Origin: Corynebacterium suedekumii | GTDB taxonomy: Bacteria; Actinomycetota; Actinomycetes; Mycobacteriales; Mycobacteriaceae | Direction of reading: 5' to 3' | Length of the DNA stretch: 64,000 nt | NCBI RefSeq assembly: GCF_030252185.1 | Contig: NZ_CP126970.1 | Location: forward strand, 310,001 to 374,000 | In this document: positions 28,176 through 38,057 of the stretch, piece by piece | How the letters are laid out: every line of letters begins with the position of its first letter | Position numbering within the stretch: position 1 is the first letter of the stretch | Made by a program: the position numbers and the translations under genes | The notes under the pieces: model-generated | What the model was told of the DNA's origin: nothing | Seen by the model: the letters and a program-made list of their open reading frames with translations, nothing else | Database searches by the model: none

Positions 28176-28201
28176 GGGCAGCAACACTCCCCCGGGTACG
28201 C

Positions 28202-28390
28202 CTAGCTGTAAGAGGTCATGACGTTGTTGACTCGTGCCGGGGCCAGCGAGGCCGGCGGGGCGTCCCCGCAGGAGGTATGAGGCCGATGGTAGTTGTAGTG
28301 GTTCACCCACACCGCCAGGGCCTCACGTCGGGCCTGTTCTGAGCCGTAAGGGCGGGCGTAGAGGACCTCATCGATCATCAGCCTGTGTTT
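28202..28390 (-). pseudogene. C-terminal fragment of an IS481-type transposase
   Basis: The minus-strand frame contains LAVWVNHYNYHRPHTSCGD and PASLAPARVNNVMTSYS, the conserved end of IS481-type DDE transposases. The catalytic domain is missing; the IS21 element begins about where the fragment starts, so it was cut by that insertion or by a linked deletion. About 25 bases separate its stop from the hydrolase end. Confidence 0.7.
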
Positions 28391-28402
28391 TGTCAACTTT
28401 TT

Positions 28403-30946
28403 GCCTGCCAAAAGAGCGCGGAAAACCCGGCCACCTCAGCGGGTTTTCCGGCCATGTGAGCGTCAGGTCATCAGGGCATGCTTGACGCGGTAGGACTCGC
28501 CCGTGAAGTGCAGGAGCCTGCCGTGGTGGACGATCCGGTCGATGACCGCGGCGGCCATATGATCATCACCGAAGACGGCACCCCACTTGGAAAACGCCAG
28601 GTTCGTCGTCAGGATCAGACTGCGCTTTTCATAGGCGTCGGCGATGACCTGGAACAACAATCTCGCGCCCTCGGTATCGATAGGCAAATAGCCGAATTCA
28701 TCGATGACCAGCAGCCGATTCTTCGCCAGACTGGCCAGTTCCTTATCCAGCCTGTCGGCGTCTTTCGCCCGCCTAAGATGCGCAACCAGGGAGGCGGTGG
28801 TGAAAAACCTCGCGGGGATGCCCGCCTGGCAGGCCTGGGCGACCAGCGCGCAGGCCAGATGTGTTTTCCCGGTGCCGACATCGCCGTAGAAGACCAGATC
28901 ACCACCGGTGTCGAGGAAGTCCAGACAGCGCAGCTGATCCCGACCGTAGCCGGCAGGGAAGCCGATGTTGGTCCAGTCGTAACCGTCGAGGGTCTTGATC
29001 ATGGGTAGTTTCGCCGCGCGTAACAGCCGGGTACTACGGGCTGTGTGGCGGGAGTGTTGTTCGGCGATGAGCAGCCCGTGGAGGTACTCGCGTTGCTTCG
29101 GGGTGCCTTTCTCAGCCCATTCCGCGAGCACCGTCGCGGTCAGCGAGGTGGCTTTCCCTGCGGTGATGATGTCGACCGCGGTGATCGGTTCTGTCATGCC
29201 CCCCACCTGGACTTCCTGAGTGTTGGACAGGTGTGCCCGGGTGGTTTTCGGCAGCAGGTCATAGATCGACAGATCTACGCCCGTGGCGGCAGGCTCGGTG
29301 CCGTGGGCGATGCGGCGGGCGAGCATCCCCAGTCCGGGGCCGGCGGGATCCTGTCCCACCGCGATCATCTGTTCACAGGCGGTGATGGCGGTGGTGAAGG
29401 AGGTGGCGGTGCTGGCCTGGTTGATGCCGGCCAGCATGCGGGCACGGTCGGTGGCGTCGGCGGCGTCGAGCACGTCACGGACGGTGTCGGGCATCAGGGG
29501 GCGCACGGGTGAGTTTGTCCAGGCCCCGGGCTTGGCGATCAGCGCCGGCAGCAGGGATATGGGGGTGAAGATCGTCTGATCCTGGTGGTCATAGGATCTG
29601 GGGAAGGTCACCACCGGGCGGGAGGTCTCATCCAGGATGTCGATGATGTCATGGCGGATCGCCACTGTCAGTGCCCTGCTGCCGAAGGAGGGGCCGGCGA
29701 GGTAGAAGTTGTCGTCGACGGTGATGGTGCCGGTCTTGTCGGCCTTGCGGGATTCGTAGCGCACCGGATCAAAACCGACCCCGGGCAGGTCCAGGCAGGC
29801 GGCGAGATCCTCGGCGAACAGCTCGATGATGGGTTGGTGTTTGCGCCAGTGCGGTGTCAGCGCCAGATCCTGACATCGGGTGAGGAAGTTGGTGTTGAGT
29901 CCGGTCAGGGTGGTGGCCACAGGTTCGGGGACCATGAGGTTGCGGCGCAGGAACCCGACGGCGTTTTCCACGTTGCCTTTCTCATGACCGGAGTAGGGAT
30001 TGCAGTAGCGGGCTGAGGTTCGGTAGTGCAGCTTGAACGCGGCAAACAGCTTCGACTCGATGACCTTGGCCCCGGTGCGTCGGCCGACACCGGTGGCATT
30101 GTCGAAGTTCAGCTGCCCGGGCACACCCCCGATGTGTTCGAAGATGGTGCGCAGCCCATGGCAGACACATTCCGCGGTTTCCCCACGGTAGGCCTGGATG
30201 AAGCGCATGTTCGAGTAGGGGAACGTCACGATGAGGATGTGCAGGTTCATACGTTCGCCGTCGATGATGGCTTCTGCCTGCCCGAAGTCGACCTGGGCGG
30301 TGCCGGGTGCCCAGGTCAGTTCGATGTAGCCGTCACCAGGTTGGCGGTGGGCCTGGCGCCAGGCTTTGATGTAGCGCTGGACAGGTGAATACGAGCCGGC
30401 GTAGTCGTATTCGGCCACCAGGCGGTCGAAGACGCGTCGGCTGGTGTGGCGTTGCTTGCGGGGGCGTTTCTTATCGTCCTCGAGCCAGCCGTCGATGATG
30501 ACCTCGAGTCCGTCGAGGACTTTCGATCCGGGACGTTTCATCGTTGGCGGGGTTGGGGAGAAGTCCTCGATGCTGGTGTATTTGGCCACCGAGTCGCGGC
30601 TGACGTTGAGTCGGCGGGCGATGTCGCGGCCGGAGACTCCCTGGGAGTCGAGTCTCCTGATATCTTCTACAACGGTCATGGGTACCGCCATCTTCTTTCG
30701 GGTTCCTTATCTCTTAGCGCTCCCGCTTGTGAAAAGGGTCGGGAAGCGTCGAGGAGGAACCTATCTAACGGTGGCGGGGCCTGTGACCGTTGGCTTTAGG
30801 TCACAGCCGTGGATGGGGTGCGGGCCCGGCCACCTGGGGTGAGTGTGATCGTGTCTTCGGGGATAAACACACCGGCGACCGTCGCCGACGGGTGGAAGGC
30901 GGGTGTGCGGTGGGGTGGCCGGTTTTCCGTGCTCTTTTGGCAGGAA
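28403..30946 (-). mobile_element. IS21-family element with a fused IstAB gene
   Basis: Inverted repeats are seen near both ends: CCTGCCAAAAGAGCGCGG after 28404 and, on the other strand, CCTGCCAAAAGAGCACGG from about 30944, each followed by GAAAACC and GGCCACC. The outer limits are approximate, since no target duplication could be found. About 250 bp between 30692 and 30946 is non-coding and holds the istA promoter side. It differs from the other IS21-type elements in this window. Confidence 0.75.
28463..30691 (-). CDS. IstA-IstB fusion (IS21 transposase plus AAA+ helper)
   Basis: One frame of 742 residues. Residues 1-498 are IstA: N-terminal helix-turn-helix (VSGRDIARRLNVSRDSVAKY), then the DDE core with TAQVDFGQAEAI, QLNFDNATGVG and HEKGNVENAVGFLRR. 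Residues 499-742 are IstB, an AAA+ ATPase with Walker A GDVGTGKTHLA and Walker B LLVIDEFGYLP, beginning at an internal ATG (29195-29197). A run of six G's lies just before that ATG. With five G's, IstA would stop at TGA overlapping the ATG, the usual IS21 layout. IstB may still be made alone from the internal start. Confidence 0.85.
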   Translation of the reverse strand: MAVPMTVVEDIRRLDSQGVSGRDIARRLNVSRDSVAKYTSIEDFSPTPPTMKRPGSKVLDGLEVIIDGWLEDDKKRPRKQRHTSRRVFDRLVAEYDYAGSYSPVQRYIKAWRQAHRQPGDGYIELTWAPGTAQVDFGQAEAIIDGERMNLHILIVTFPYSNMRFIQAYRGETAECVCHGLRTIFEHIGGVPGQLNFDNATGVGRRTGAKVIESKLFAAFKLHYRTSARYCNPYSGHEKGNVENAVGFLRRNLMVPEPVATTLTGLNTNFLTRCQDLALTPHWRKHQPIIELFAEDLAACLDLPGVGFDPVRYESRKADKTGTITVDDNFYLAGPSFGSRALTVAIRHDIIDILDETSRPVVTFPRSYDHQDQTIFTPISLLPALIAKPGAWTNSPVRPLMPDTVRDVLDAADATDRARMLAGINQASTATSFTTAITACEQMIAVGQDPAGPGLGMLARRIAHGTEPAATGVDLSIYDLLPKTTRAHLSNTQEVQVGGMTEPITAVDIITAGKATSLTATVLAEWAEKGTPKQREYLHGLLIAEQHSRHTARSTRLLRAAKLPMIKTLDGYDWTNIGFPAGYGRDQLRCLDFLDTGGDLVFYGDVGTGKTHLACALVAQACQAGIPARFFTTASLVAHLRRAKDADRLDKELASLAKNRLLVIDEFGYLPIDTEGARLLFQVIADAYEKRSLILTTNLAFSKWGAVFGDDHMAAAVIDRIVHHGRLLHFTGESYRVKHALMT

Positions 30947-31009
30947 ACCAGCCGCTGAGATAGCCGGGAGTTGTTGCTCAACCGGCCTACAAAGAGTTGA
31001 TCACACACA

Positions 31010-31329
31010 TACGGGCTCAGCTACCGCGATCTGGAAGAAATGATGACCGAACGCGGCGTACCGGTCGATCACAGCACCATCTACCGCTGGGTCCAGAAAT
31101 ATGCTCCTGAGCTGGACAAGCAGACCCGGTGGTACCGACAAGTCCCGGATTGGCAGGCCCGGTCCTGGCGGGTGGACGAGACCTATATCCGGGTCGGGGG
31201 AAAGTGGTGCTACCTCTATCGGGCCATCACCGCGGGCGGGCATACCCTGGATTTTTACCTGTCCCCAAAGCGTAACGTCGCCGCAGCGAAGCGTTTCCTG
31301 GCCAAGACCCTGAGGTCGAACACGATAAC
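31010..31329 (+). pseudogene. IS6-family transposase remnant, part 1
   Basis: This encodes the middle of the IS1628-like transposase, from SYRDLEEMMTERGVPVDHST through the first catalytic Asp region WRVDETYIRVGGKW to the point of IS3 insertion. The N-terminal 24 residues are missing. The frame passes into IS3 sequence and stops. Confidence 0.8.
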
Positions 31330-31366
31330 GGGCCCGACCCCCGGAAAGTAGACACGGGGGATGTGA

Positions 31367-32263
31367 TCAGGAAGCAGATCTCAGCGTAACAGGACATTGC
31401 TCTTCAAACACTGCTGGAGCGAGATACCCGCACCAGGAATGCCGACGCGTGGTGTTGTAGCGGGTACACCAGCGGAAAACATCTCGCCGGCACTGCAACT
31501 GATTGGCAAACGTCTTCGCGTCCTGGAGGACCTCACGCTTCAACGCGGCGTTGAAGGACTCCGCCAGGGCATTATCAGCGCTGCTGCCGATCGCGCCCAT
31601 CGACTGCCGGATCCCCAGCGTTCTGCACGTCTCCTGGAACGCATGGGAAGTGTAGACACTGCCATGGTCCGAGTGAAAAATTGCGTCGTCGAGACTTCCG
31701 CGCTGACCCTTGGCCATCACCAGGGCGTCCTGGACCAGGGAAGTACGCATGTGATCGGCGATCGCGAAGCCGGCCAGCCGGCGGGAGAAACAGTCGATGA
31801 CGGTGGCGAGGTACATATTCGACCCGTCCGCGATCGGCAGGTACGTGATATCGCCGACGTAGACCTGGTTTGGTGCCGGGGCGGTGAATTTCCTCCCCAC
31901 CAGGTCCGGAAACACCGGCTTCCTCCCATCCGAGACAGTCGTGGTGACCTTGCGCTTCTTCGAGTAGCCAACCAGCTGCAACGAGCGCATGATCCGGGCG
32001 ACTTTCTTGTGATTGACCGGGCTGCCGGGCGAGTCGTCGTTGAGTTGCGCCGTGATGCGTTTGGAGCCGTAGCAGCCGCGTTCTGCGGCGAACACGGCCT
32101 TGACCCGTGCGCCGAGGATCGCGTCGCTGAGCAGGCGTTGTGTCCTGGCGGAGGAGGTGTTTCTCCATTTGTAGTACGAGGACCGGTTGAGTTTCAGAAC
32201 CTCACATAACCGCTTGACCGAATGGCTGTTCTTGGCGTCGTCAACGAACTGGAAGCGGATCAC
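31367..32263 (-). CDS. IS3 OrfB, transposase catalytic subunit (copy 2)
   Basis: The 298-residue protein is identical in sequence to OrfB of copy 1, with all three catalytic acidic residues present (GDITYL, HSDHG, LAESFNA). It is read from a GTG overlapping the orfA stop. Identity of the two copies points to recent transposition. Confidence 0.9.
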   Translation of the reverse strand: MIRFQFVDDAKNSHSVKRLCEVLKLNRSSYYKWRNTSSARTQRLLSDAILGARVKAVFAAERGCYGSKRITAQLNDDSPGSPVNHKKVARIMRSLQLVGYSKKRKVTTTVSDGRKPVFPDLVGRKFTAPAPNQVYVGDITYLPIADGSNMYLATVIDCFSRRLAGFAIADHMRTSLVQDALVMAKGQRGSLDDAIFHSDHGSVYTSHAFQETCRTLGIRQSMGAIGSSADNALAESFNAALKREVLQDAKTFANQLQCRRDVFRWCTRYNTTRRHSWCGYLAPAVFEEQCPVTLRSAS

Positions 32264-32574
32264 CAGGTCGTCTCTTCCGCAAAATATTTCGCGGCCTTGC
32301 GCAGAATATCGCGTTCCTCCCGGAGTCTGCGTACTTCTCGTTCCAGCTGGCGGATGCGTTCCGCTTCGGTCACCACGGTCGGTGTGTCAGAGCTGGAGGA
32401 AGAATCCGAGCTGCTGGTGCGGGCTCCGGTGCCGTATTTGCGGACCCAGATCTGGAGGGTGTTGCGGTTGACGCCGAGTTCGGCGGCGAGGGCGTTGATC
32501 GATACGCCGGGGGAATTCTCGTAGAGGGCGACCGCGTCGCGGCGGAACTCCTCGGTGTAGGTCTTGATCGGCAT
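32260..32574 (-). CDS. IS3 OrfA, transposase DNA-binding subunit (copy 2)
   Basis: The 104-residue protein is identical to OrfA of copy 1: helix-turn-helix followed by a coiled coil. The frame relation to orfB (-1, GTGA overlap) is the same. Confidence 0.9.
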   Translation of the reverse strand: MPIKTYTEEFRRDAVALYENSPGVSINALAAELGVNRNTLQIWVRKYGTGARTSSSDSSSSSDTPTVVTEAERIRQLEREVRRLREERDILRKAAKYFAEETTW

Positions 32575-32645
32575 GGTGGCAGGTTACCTTTCCTCCCCGG
32601 CAGAAAGCCGGGTTGTCGGGTGTCTACCAAACAGGGGTCAGGTCC

Positions 32646-32970
32646 AACCGGGTTCCCGCGGGTGATCAACACCGATAAAGCACCCTCCCTGGCCAGGGCA
32701 ATCGCCGAGTTGAAGTCAGAGGGAATCTGCCCGCAGACCGTGGAACACCGGCAGGTGAAATACCTCAATAACGTCATTGAAGGAGATCATGGGCGGCTGA
32801 AACGGATCCTCGGACCGAAGGGGGCGTTCAAAAACCGGACCTCGGCGTACCGGACGTTGAAAGGGATGGAAGCGATGCACTCATTACGGAAAGGCCAGGG
32901 CGCGATGTTTGCCTACGGGCAACCGAACCCGGATGCGGTGATCGTCAGCCGGGTGTTCGAGGCTGCCTGA
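32646..32970 (+). pseudogene. IS6-family transposase remnant, part 2
   Basis: After the AAC duplication the frame resumes with GFPRVINTDKAPSLARAIAE and VKYLNNVIEGDHGRLKRI, which contain the second Asp and the Glu of the DDE triad, and runs to the natural C-terminus RVFEAA. It has no start. With part 1 it makes up about 210 of the 236 residues. Confidence 0.8.
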
Positions 32971-33064
32971 GAACGCCGACCCGCAGCGAGCATCAGAGGA
33001 TGAAGACTGGGTCGTCACGGCTCTCCGCCTGAAGTTTGCAACAGCACCGTATTAGGTATCTCTT

Positions 33065-34324
33065 CTACACCTCAGAGTGGTGAGTGGCAGGTGTTCGAGG
33101 GTAGTGCAGGCGCTTGGTTCGGGAGATCGTGCTCAGCACCATCGCATGCAGCAGCCCACCGACTACCGGCCCGGCGATCAGCGACAGGCCCACCCGGATC
33201 TCCAACGGAAACGGCAACACCCACAGCGCCGTAAAAGCCATTACCGAGGCTGCCACCCATCCGAGGACATACCAACGATGCTGCTCAAGGGCCAAGGTGG
33301 CGGTCCCAGTAATCATCAGGCAACCAGTGCACGCGGAGGCGAAGGTTAGCGCCGCGAGGATGACACCGGGGACTTCATAACCTGGCTTGAAGAAGGTGGC
33401 CAAAATCCACGGCCCCATCAGCCATGCTGCTGCCCCACCGGCCAGACCCAGTCCCAGCACCGCAAGAATCGGCCGGGCCAGCGCTCCGAGGATGTGCTCC
33501 CGGTTATCCACGAAACGAACGATGAGAGCGGATTGGAAGCGCTGTAAGGGAACGAGGATTGGTGCCCGGGTGAGCATCACGGCGTTAATGATGCCGGCGA
33601 CAGTCACCGTGGTGCTGATATCCGGCCCGGGCGCAAGCTTCACGAACGCGGGGAAGCCGGTGATCAACACGGCCGAGGCCCCGGTGGCTAGCATCGCAGA
33701 TCCCGCCCGTCGAGCCAGCACGCCTGGAGACACATCGACCGGAGCATGCAGCCGTGCACGCACCTGCGGGGACATGCCCAGGATAACCAGCCAGCTCAGT
33801 GCGCCGATGATGGTAATCAGGAGAAAAGCGGGCATTCCCCATCCCAGTTGCCATGCCACGAGGGCTAGGAGGAGGCGAATTCCTGAGTCTAGGGCTATCA
33901 ACCAAGAGTACTGCCGCCACATCTTCAAACCTGACAAGACACCGGAGAGAACAGCCTGGAAAGCATAGCTCATCAGGCCAAAGGCGAAAAAGGCAGTAGC
34001 TATCCCCCCATCCCCTGAATGGCTCATTAATGTCGGCATCCAGAGCAGTCCGATACCTGCCGCTATAACCAGGGTGGCCCCACCCACCCAGATTCCCAGC
34101 AGCCAGGGACGCCCACCCTGAATACGCCCCGTTCCCTTGGTAGAAGACACGCCTCGAGCGGTTTCTTGCATGAGCCCGTCGAGCAACCCGGTGGCGGCGA
34201 AGAATAGTCCCCAGTAAGCCTGAAATTCGTCGGCCTGTTCCACCTCCAGTGCCCAGGTGGCCACGTACAGGATCACGAAGCCTGCCAGCCCCGCGAAGAC
34301 CGTGGCGAGACCCAATGACCTCAT
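33065..34324 (-). CDS. Polysaccharide flippase (Wzx/MATE-like membrane protein)
   Basis: A 419-residue integral membrane protein with about 12 hydrophobic helices, for example LATVFAGLAGFVILYVATWA, ILAVLGLGLAGGAAAWLMGPW and LPFPLEIRVGLSLIAGPVVGG. Helix number, length and the EFQAYWGLFFAATGLLDGL segment fit the polysaccharide-export flippase group (MOP superfamily). No glycosyltransferase genes are nearby, so it has been separated from its usual cluster or stands alone. Its 3' end lies 17 bases from the IS1628-like right end. The start could be a little further in. Confidence 0.65.
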   Translation of the reverse strand: MRSLGLATVFAGLAGFVILYVATWALEVEQADEFQAYWGLFFAATGLLDGLMQETARGVSSTKGTGRIQGGRPWLLGIWVGGATLVIAAGIGLLWMPTLMSHSGDGGIATAFFAFGLMSYAFQAVLSGVLSGLKMWRQYSWLIALDSGIRLLLALVAWQLGWGMPAFLLITIIGALSWLVILGMSPQVRARLHAPVDVSPGVLARRAGSAMLATGASAVLITGFPAFVKLAPGPDISTTVTVAGIINAVMLTRAPILVPLQRFQSALIVRFVDNREHILGALARPILAVLGLGLAGGAAAWLMGPWILATFFKPGYEVPGVILAALTFASACTGCLMITGTATLALEQHRWYVLGWVAASVMAFTALWVLPFPLEIRVGLSLIAGPVVGGLLHAMVLSTISRTKRLHYPRTPATHHSEV

Positions 34325-34732
34325 CGTGGCATCACCCCGCCCACCCAGATTGCACTGTGACGGGAATCAAGGACACACCTAGTAGCAGTTGGGAAAAGCA
34401 TTACGAGTTCGGGTTCTTCCCCTGCGGTGCGGTGCATCTCCACTCTCTTTCAGGACGTCAGACTCTCCGGCGCATAATTGCCACGCGTTTTTTAGAAAGC
34501 ATCAGGCTAACAGACCGAGATCTAGCCCTCGGAAAACTTTTTGATCCTAGGGATGGATCAGATAGTGACCGCTAGGACGTGACACAACTTATAAACAGGG
34601 GAATAGATATTTTTTGGAAATTAGATGCTCTAGATAAATTCTGGTGCTAATAGATAGGCTCAAGAAAAATCGCTCCAGAAGCTTTCTAGAGAAGCGGTAG
34701 GTGAGAGTTCCTCAAGCCGGGCTAGTTCTTTC
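34325..34732. other. Gene-free stretch, AT-rich in its second half
   Basis: About 400 bases separate the flippase start from the IS21-type remnant. The half near the remnant (about 34570-34690) is clearly AT-rich compared with its neighbours, for example gaatagatattttttggaaa. I find no convincing gene or RNA. It may hold the flippase promoter and old junction sequence. Confidence 0.5.
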
Positions 34733-35989
34733 CCGTATCGTACCCACGTTCCCGGTCACACGATGCAGGTCGACTGGGCGGGCACGAAGATGGCCGTCTT
34801 TGACCCCATCACCGGGCGCAAGACCAAGGTGTCGGTGTTCGTGGCCTCGTTGCCGTACTCCGGGATGGTCTTCGCCCGCGGTTATCTCGATGAGAAGTCC
34901 CCGAACTGGTTGGACGCCCACCAGCAGGCCTTCGAGTTCTTCGGCGGTATCCCGCAGGTCGTCATCCCGGACAACGCCTCCACCGCATCCAACCAGATCG
35001 CTCGTGGGGACCGGGCCCGGGACGTCAACCGCGCCTACCGGGATTTCCTCGAGCACCACCGCACCGCTGCGGTACCGACCCGTCCCGTAAAACCACAGGA
35101 CAAAGGCAATGTCGAAGCCGGGGTCAAGGTCGTGACCAACTGGGTGATCGGCCGGCTCGCGGGCCAGCGATTCGCCAGCCTGGATGACCTCAATACTGCT
35201 GTGGCCGACCAGGTCACCGCGATCAACACCAGAACACCGTTCCGCGGACAGCAGATCAGCCGCAAGGATCTGTTCGATGAGTATGAGCGGCCGGAACTGC
35301 TTGGGCTGCCGGAGTCCCGCTGGCAGCCGGTGACCTGGCGGAAATCCAAGGTCAACCGTGATTACCACATCGAAATCGCCACGGTGAAGTACTCGGTGCC
35401 CCACACCTTCGCCGGACGCCACGTTGATGTGAAGATCACCGGCGACCGCCTGACGGTCATGTGCGACGGGGACATCATCGCCACCCATACCGTCTCCCCG
35501 CGCCAGCATGTCTACGTCACCGACCCCGATCATGTCCCCGATCAGCATCAGCAGTCCTCGGACCTGTGGTCCAGGGCGTATTTCCTGCGTCAGGCCCACA
35601 AGGTCGGTCCCCACACCGTCGCCGCGATCACCAGCGTGCTCGATGCCCGCCCGATCGAAGCCCAGGGGTATCGCACCTGCCTGAACATCCTCGCCCTGGG
35701 CAAGGGCGACAACAAGGCACTGCTGGAACAGGCCTGCCGGCAACTGGTTGACGCTGATTCCCCGCGGGCGGTCAGCTACACCGCGGTCAAGCAACGCCTG
35801 GCGGCCTTGCGGGCCCAGGTCCACGCCCGGCCCACCACCACAGATGCTCCGCCGCCGGCCCCACGCATCGACCCGGCCCCGGGCTCACGGGACACCCGCG
35901 GTGCGCACCTGGCCGGCCCTGAGCACTTCAGCCTCGACGCTCTACTGGGAAAGACGGATCCTGCCCACGATGAAGGAGGTCAGGCGTGA
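34733..35989 (+). pseudogene. IstA-type transposase, N-terminally truncated
   Basis: Recognisable protein starts at about RTHVPGHTMQVDWAGTKM and includes the first Asp (QVDWAG), the second (VVIPDNAST) and the Glu (DKGNVEAGVKV) of the DDE core, then a full C-terminal region. The first roughly 120 residues (helix-turn-helix) are absent. The ATG at 34763 is the first available but would not give a DNA-binding protein. The stop overlaps the istB start (ATGATGG). Confidence 0.8.
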
Positions 35990-36742
35990 TGGATCGACAC
36001 CTCACCGACGCCGACATGACGTTGTTCACCCAGCTGCGGATGACCGCCTTCGGGAAAACCGTCATCGACCTGGCCAACGACCCCGCCTGCGATGAGTGGA
36101 CGTTCTCGCAGAAGATCTTCCACGCCCTGGATAAGGAGATCACGGCCAGGGAGCAACGTCGGACCCAGAAACTACTCAAGGCATCCAGATCGCCAAACCC
36201 TGATGCCTGCGTAGAAGAAATCCGCTACCTTCCCGACCGCAACCGTGGGTCGTGAGCTAATCGCACGGCTGTCCAGCTGTCAATGGATCGATCAGACCCA
36301 CAACCTGGTCATCCTGGGAAAATCCAGTGTCGGCAAGACCTACCTCGCGTTGGCGCTGCTCAACGCCGCCTGCCGGAAGTTCTACACCGCCCGGTTCTTC
36401 AGACTCGATGATCTGGCCAACCAGCTCGCGGTCATGGACCCCGCGTCGCAGAAACGGCTGGACTTCCTCACCGACCTGCACAACTGCGACCTGCTGGTCA
36501 TCGATGACTTCCTGACCACGCCCATCAACCAGCACACCGCCGCGGAGCTGCTCAACATCCTCGCGGCCCGGGACGGCCGTGGCTCGACCCTGGTCACCTC
36601 CCAGTTCGAGCCGCAGGACTGGTACAAATCCCTGCATGACGCGGTGATCGCCGAATCGATCCTCAACCGGATTGTGGCAGGCGCCGAGATCCTCCCACTC
36701 GACGGGCCGAACATGCGCCGACACCTCGCCGACGCGCAATAG
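35986..36742 (+). pseudogene. IstB-type AAA+ helper, frameshifted
   Basis: The N-terminal piece (35986-36255, FTQLRMTAFGKTVIDLAND) and the C-terminal piece (from about 36245; Walker A LGKSSVGKTYLALAL, Walker B LLVIDDFLTT) are in different frames, offset by one base. The break lies at about 36235-36250 (YLPDRN to GRELIARL). Joined, they give about 250 residues, normal for IstB. Confidence 0.8.
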
Positions 36743-36992
36743 CCCCGCCGGCACCCGGACCAAGCACCGCTATCCGGTGCTCATCCGGGTGCTATCGGAT
36801 CGTCAGAACGCTGCTACTGGAAGCACGTCCCAAACAGACATGTCCCACCTCCTCGTGTCCATGCAGTATCCAAACTTCAACATACCGCGAAGCTACCAGG
36901 CGGGGAAGACATGAAGACTTCGCTAGGGGTATAAGTGTTCGAGAAAGGTGATTCCGCTGCGGGGGTTACCGGCCCGCGTTAGTTTCAAGGAC

Positions 36993-37197
36993 ATGACTGC
37001 AGAGGTGGCTGGCACGGGCCCAGACCTTGCTGGTTATGTCGACTGGATTGTCTTCGACAGTTCATGGGGACGGAGTCGTAGACATACTCAAGCCTGAGCG
37101 AAGCACAGGACCTGTTCTCACGTACGGGCGGGAGAAAGTATTCCGGGGCCAGTGGTTCCAGAGCAATCTCCGGAACCTTGGGGCAAAGATATCCTAG
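36993..37197 (+). pseudogene. Possible broken small gene
   Basis: ATG 36993 follows an AAGG site and opens MTAEVAGTGPDLAGYVDWIV. One base off frame, the sequence continues VVDILKPERSTGPVLTYGRE and ends at a TAG at 37195-37197. Joined by a single-base change it gives about 67 residues. I do not recognise it. The rest of 36743-37223 shows no other gene. Confidence 0.25.
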
Positions 37198-37223
37198 TTG
37201 GTTTGCAGCGCCTCCAGTCGTAG

Positions 37224-38057
37224 CTAATTGAAGGGGGACTCGCGTCGCAGGTCGTAGTATTTGAAGGCCTCTTGCAAGAGAATCAACGGGCCGGCAAGAG
37301 AAGGAACCAGGTCCCGATCCACATCGCCTCCGAATCTAGCCATCCGAAACCCGTCGCCCTGGTCAGAAAGATCGGCATAGTCGACCCGTGACATCGCGTA
37401 GTGAAACTGAGCATGAGCAGCTGCGCTTCCTGACCTCCAGAGGTACTTCAAGCCTGTGGAGAACAGCTCGTCGTCATCGCATCGGTCCGCGACGAACTGC
37501 ACGACCTGTGTCTGGTTAACCCCCATCGAAGAGATGGGGGTAGTGACCCCAAGGGATGCCCCGACTCTCTCCAGGTTGGACCGCGCTTTCTCCAGCCGCG
37601 ACATGTACTCGGCGTGCGTCTCTCCTTGGACACCATCAAGTATGGGGAGGTCTCGGGCAGCCTTGATCTGGTCGTTTACATCGTTGGCTCGCACTCGGAG
37701 TGCCCGGATCCTGCGTTCAGCACGAGACGAACCGGTTAGAACCCATAGGGCGTTCGCTGCCCCGATAAGTGCTGTTCGTGCAACCGTAGTGTAGGCCGAC
37801 GGATACATACAGCCGGTGGCCTTGATGGAGTCGAAGGCGAAACCAAGATGTTCAGCAGCAACGCACATCAAGTACCAAACAGTGCTCTCGACATCGAGCC
37901 CTTCAACCCGGTCTGCAGCCAGTGAACTTCCGGGTGCAGGGGCAGTTGCAGTACGCGTGCGTTCTTGCATGGAAGCAGCTGCGTCTGCCATCCTGCCGAG
38001 GCGCTTCAGTGATTGCGGCGACACGGTGAGACGCGATGAGCTCTTGTGATTGGTCAA
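37224..38057 (-). CDS. Hypothetical protein, helical, 277 residues
   Basis: I do not recognise a family. The protein looks soluble and mostly helical, with VESTVWYLMCVAAEHLGFAF and IRALRVRANDVNDQIKAARD as likely long helices and no signal peptide. A conserved-looking LKYLWRSGSAAAHAQFHYA segment lies in the C-terminal third; SGSAAAHA patterns occur in abortive-infection or HEPN-like proteins, but that is a guess. Codon use is less GC-biased than the core genes, and it stands alone in the island. Confidence 0.55.
   Translation of the reverse strand: MTNHKSSSRLTVSPQSLKRLGRMADAAASMQERTRTATAPAPGSSLAADRVEGLDVESTVWYLMCVAAEHLGFAFDSIKATGCMYPSAYTTVARTALIGAANALWVLTGSSRAERRIRALRVRANDVNDQIKAARDLPILDGVQGETHAEYMSRLEKARSNLERVGASLGVTTPISSMGVNQTQVVQFVADRCDDDELFSTGLKYLWRSGSAAAHAQFHYAMSRVDYADLSDQGDGFRMARFGGDVDRDLVPSLAGPLILLQEAFKYYDLRRESPFN

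Larger units (their letters stand above)
31330..32645 (-). mobile_element. IS3-family element, copy 2 (inverted)
   Basis: A 1316-bp copy with the same ends as copy 1, in the opposite orientation. The target duplication is AAC (31327-31329 and 32646-32648). Removing it restores the IS1628-like sequence (cgataaccgggttcc). Having its own duplication shows that it moved independently of copy 1. Confidence 0.92.
31010..33048 (+). mobile_element. IS1628-like (IS6 family) element, 5'-truncated and split by IS3 copy 2
   Basis: Sequence from TACGGGCTCAG (31010) is the same as in the full 843-bp copies but lacks about the first 130 bp, including the left repeat and start codon. IS3 copy 2 interrupts it at AAC (31327-31329). 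The remainder runs 32646-33048 and ends with the right repeat TTTGCAACAGCACC. The transposase gene is inactive here. About 60 bp of unassigned DNA separate it from the IS21 right end. Confidence 0.85.
34733..36742 (+). mobile_element. Decayed IS21-type element
   Basis: The istA gene has lost its N-terminal part and istB is frameshifted. The upstream half of the element, including the left terminal repeat, is missing. It is a different lineage from the other IS21 elements here. No terminal repeat could be confirmed after istB. Confidence 0.75.

Noticed and set aside
26487..32645. Two inverted IS3 copies as a composite transposon
   Set aside because: Each copy has its own 3-bp duplication (CAG and AAC), so they inserted independently. 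The outer flanks do not match.
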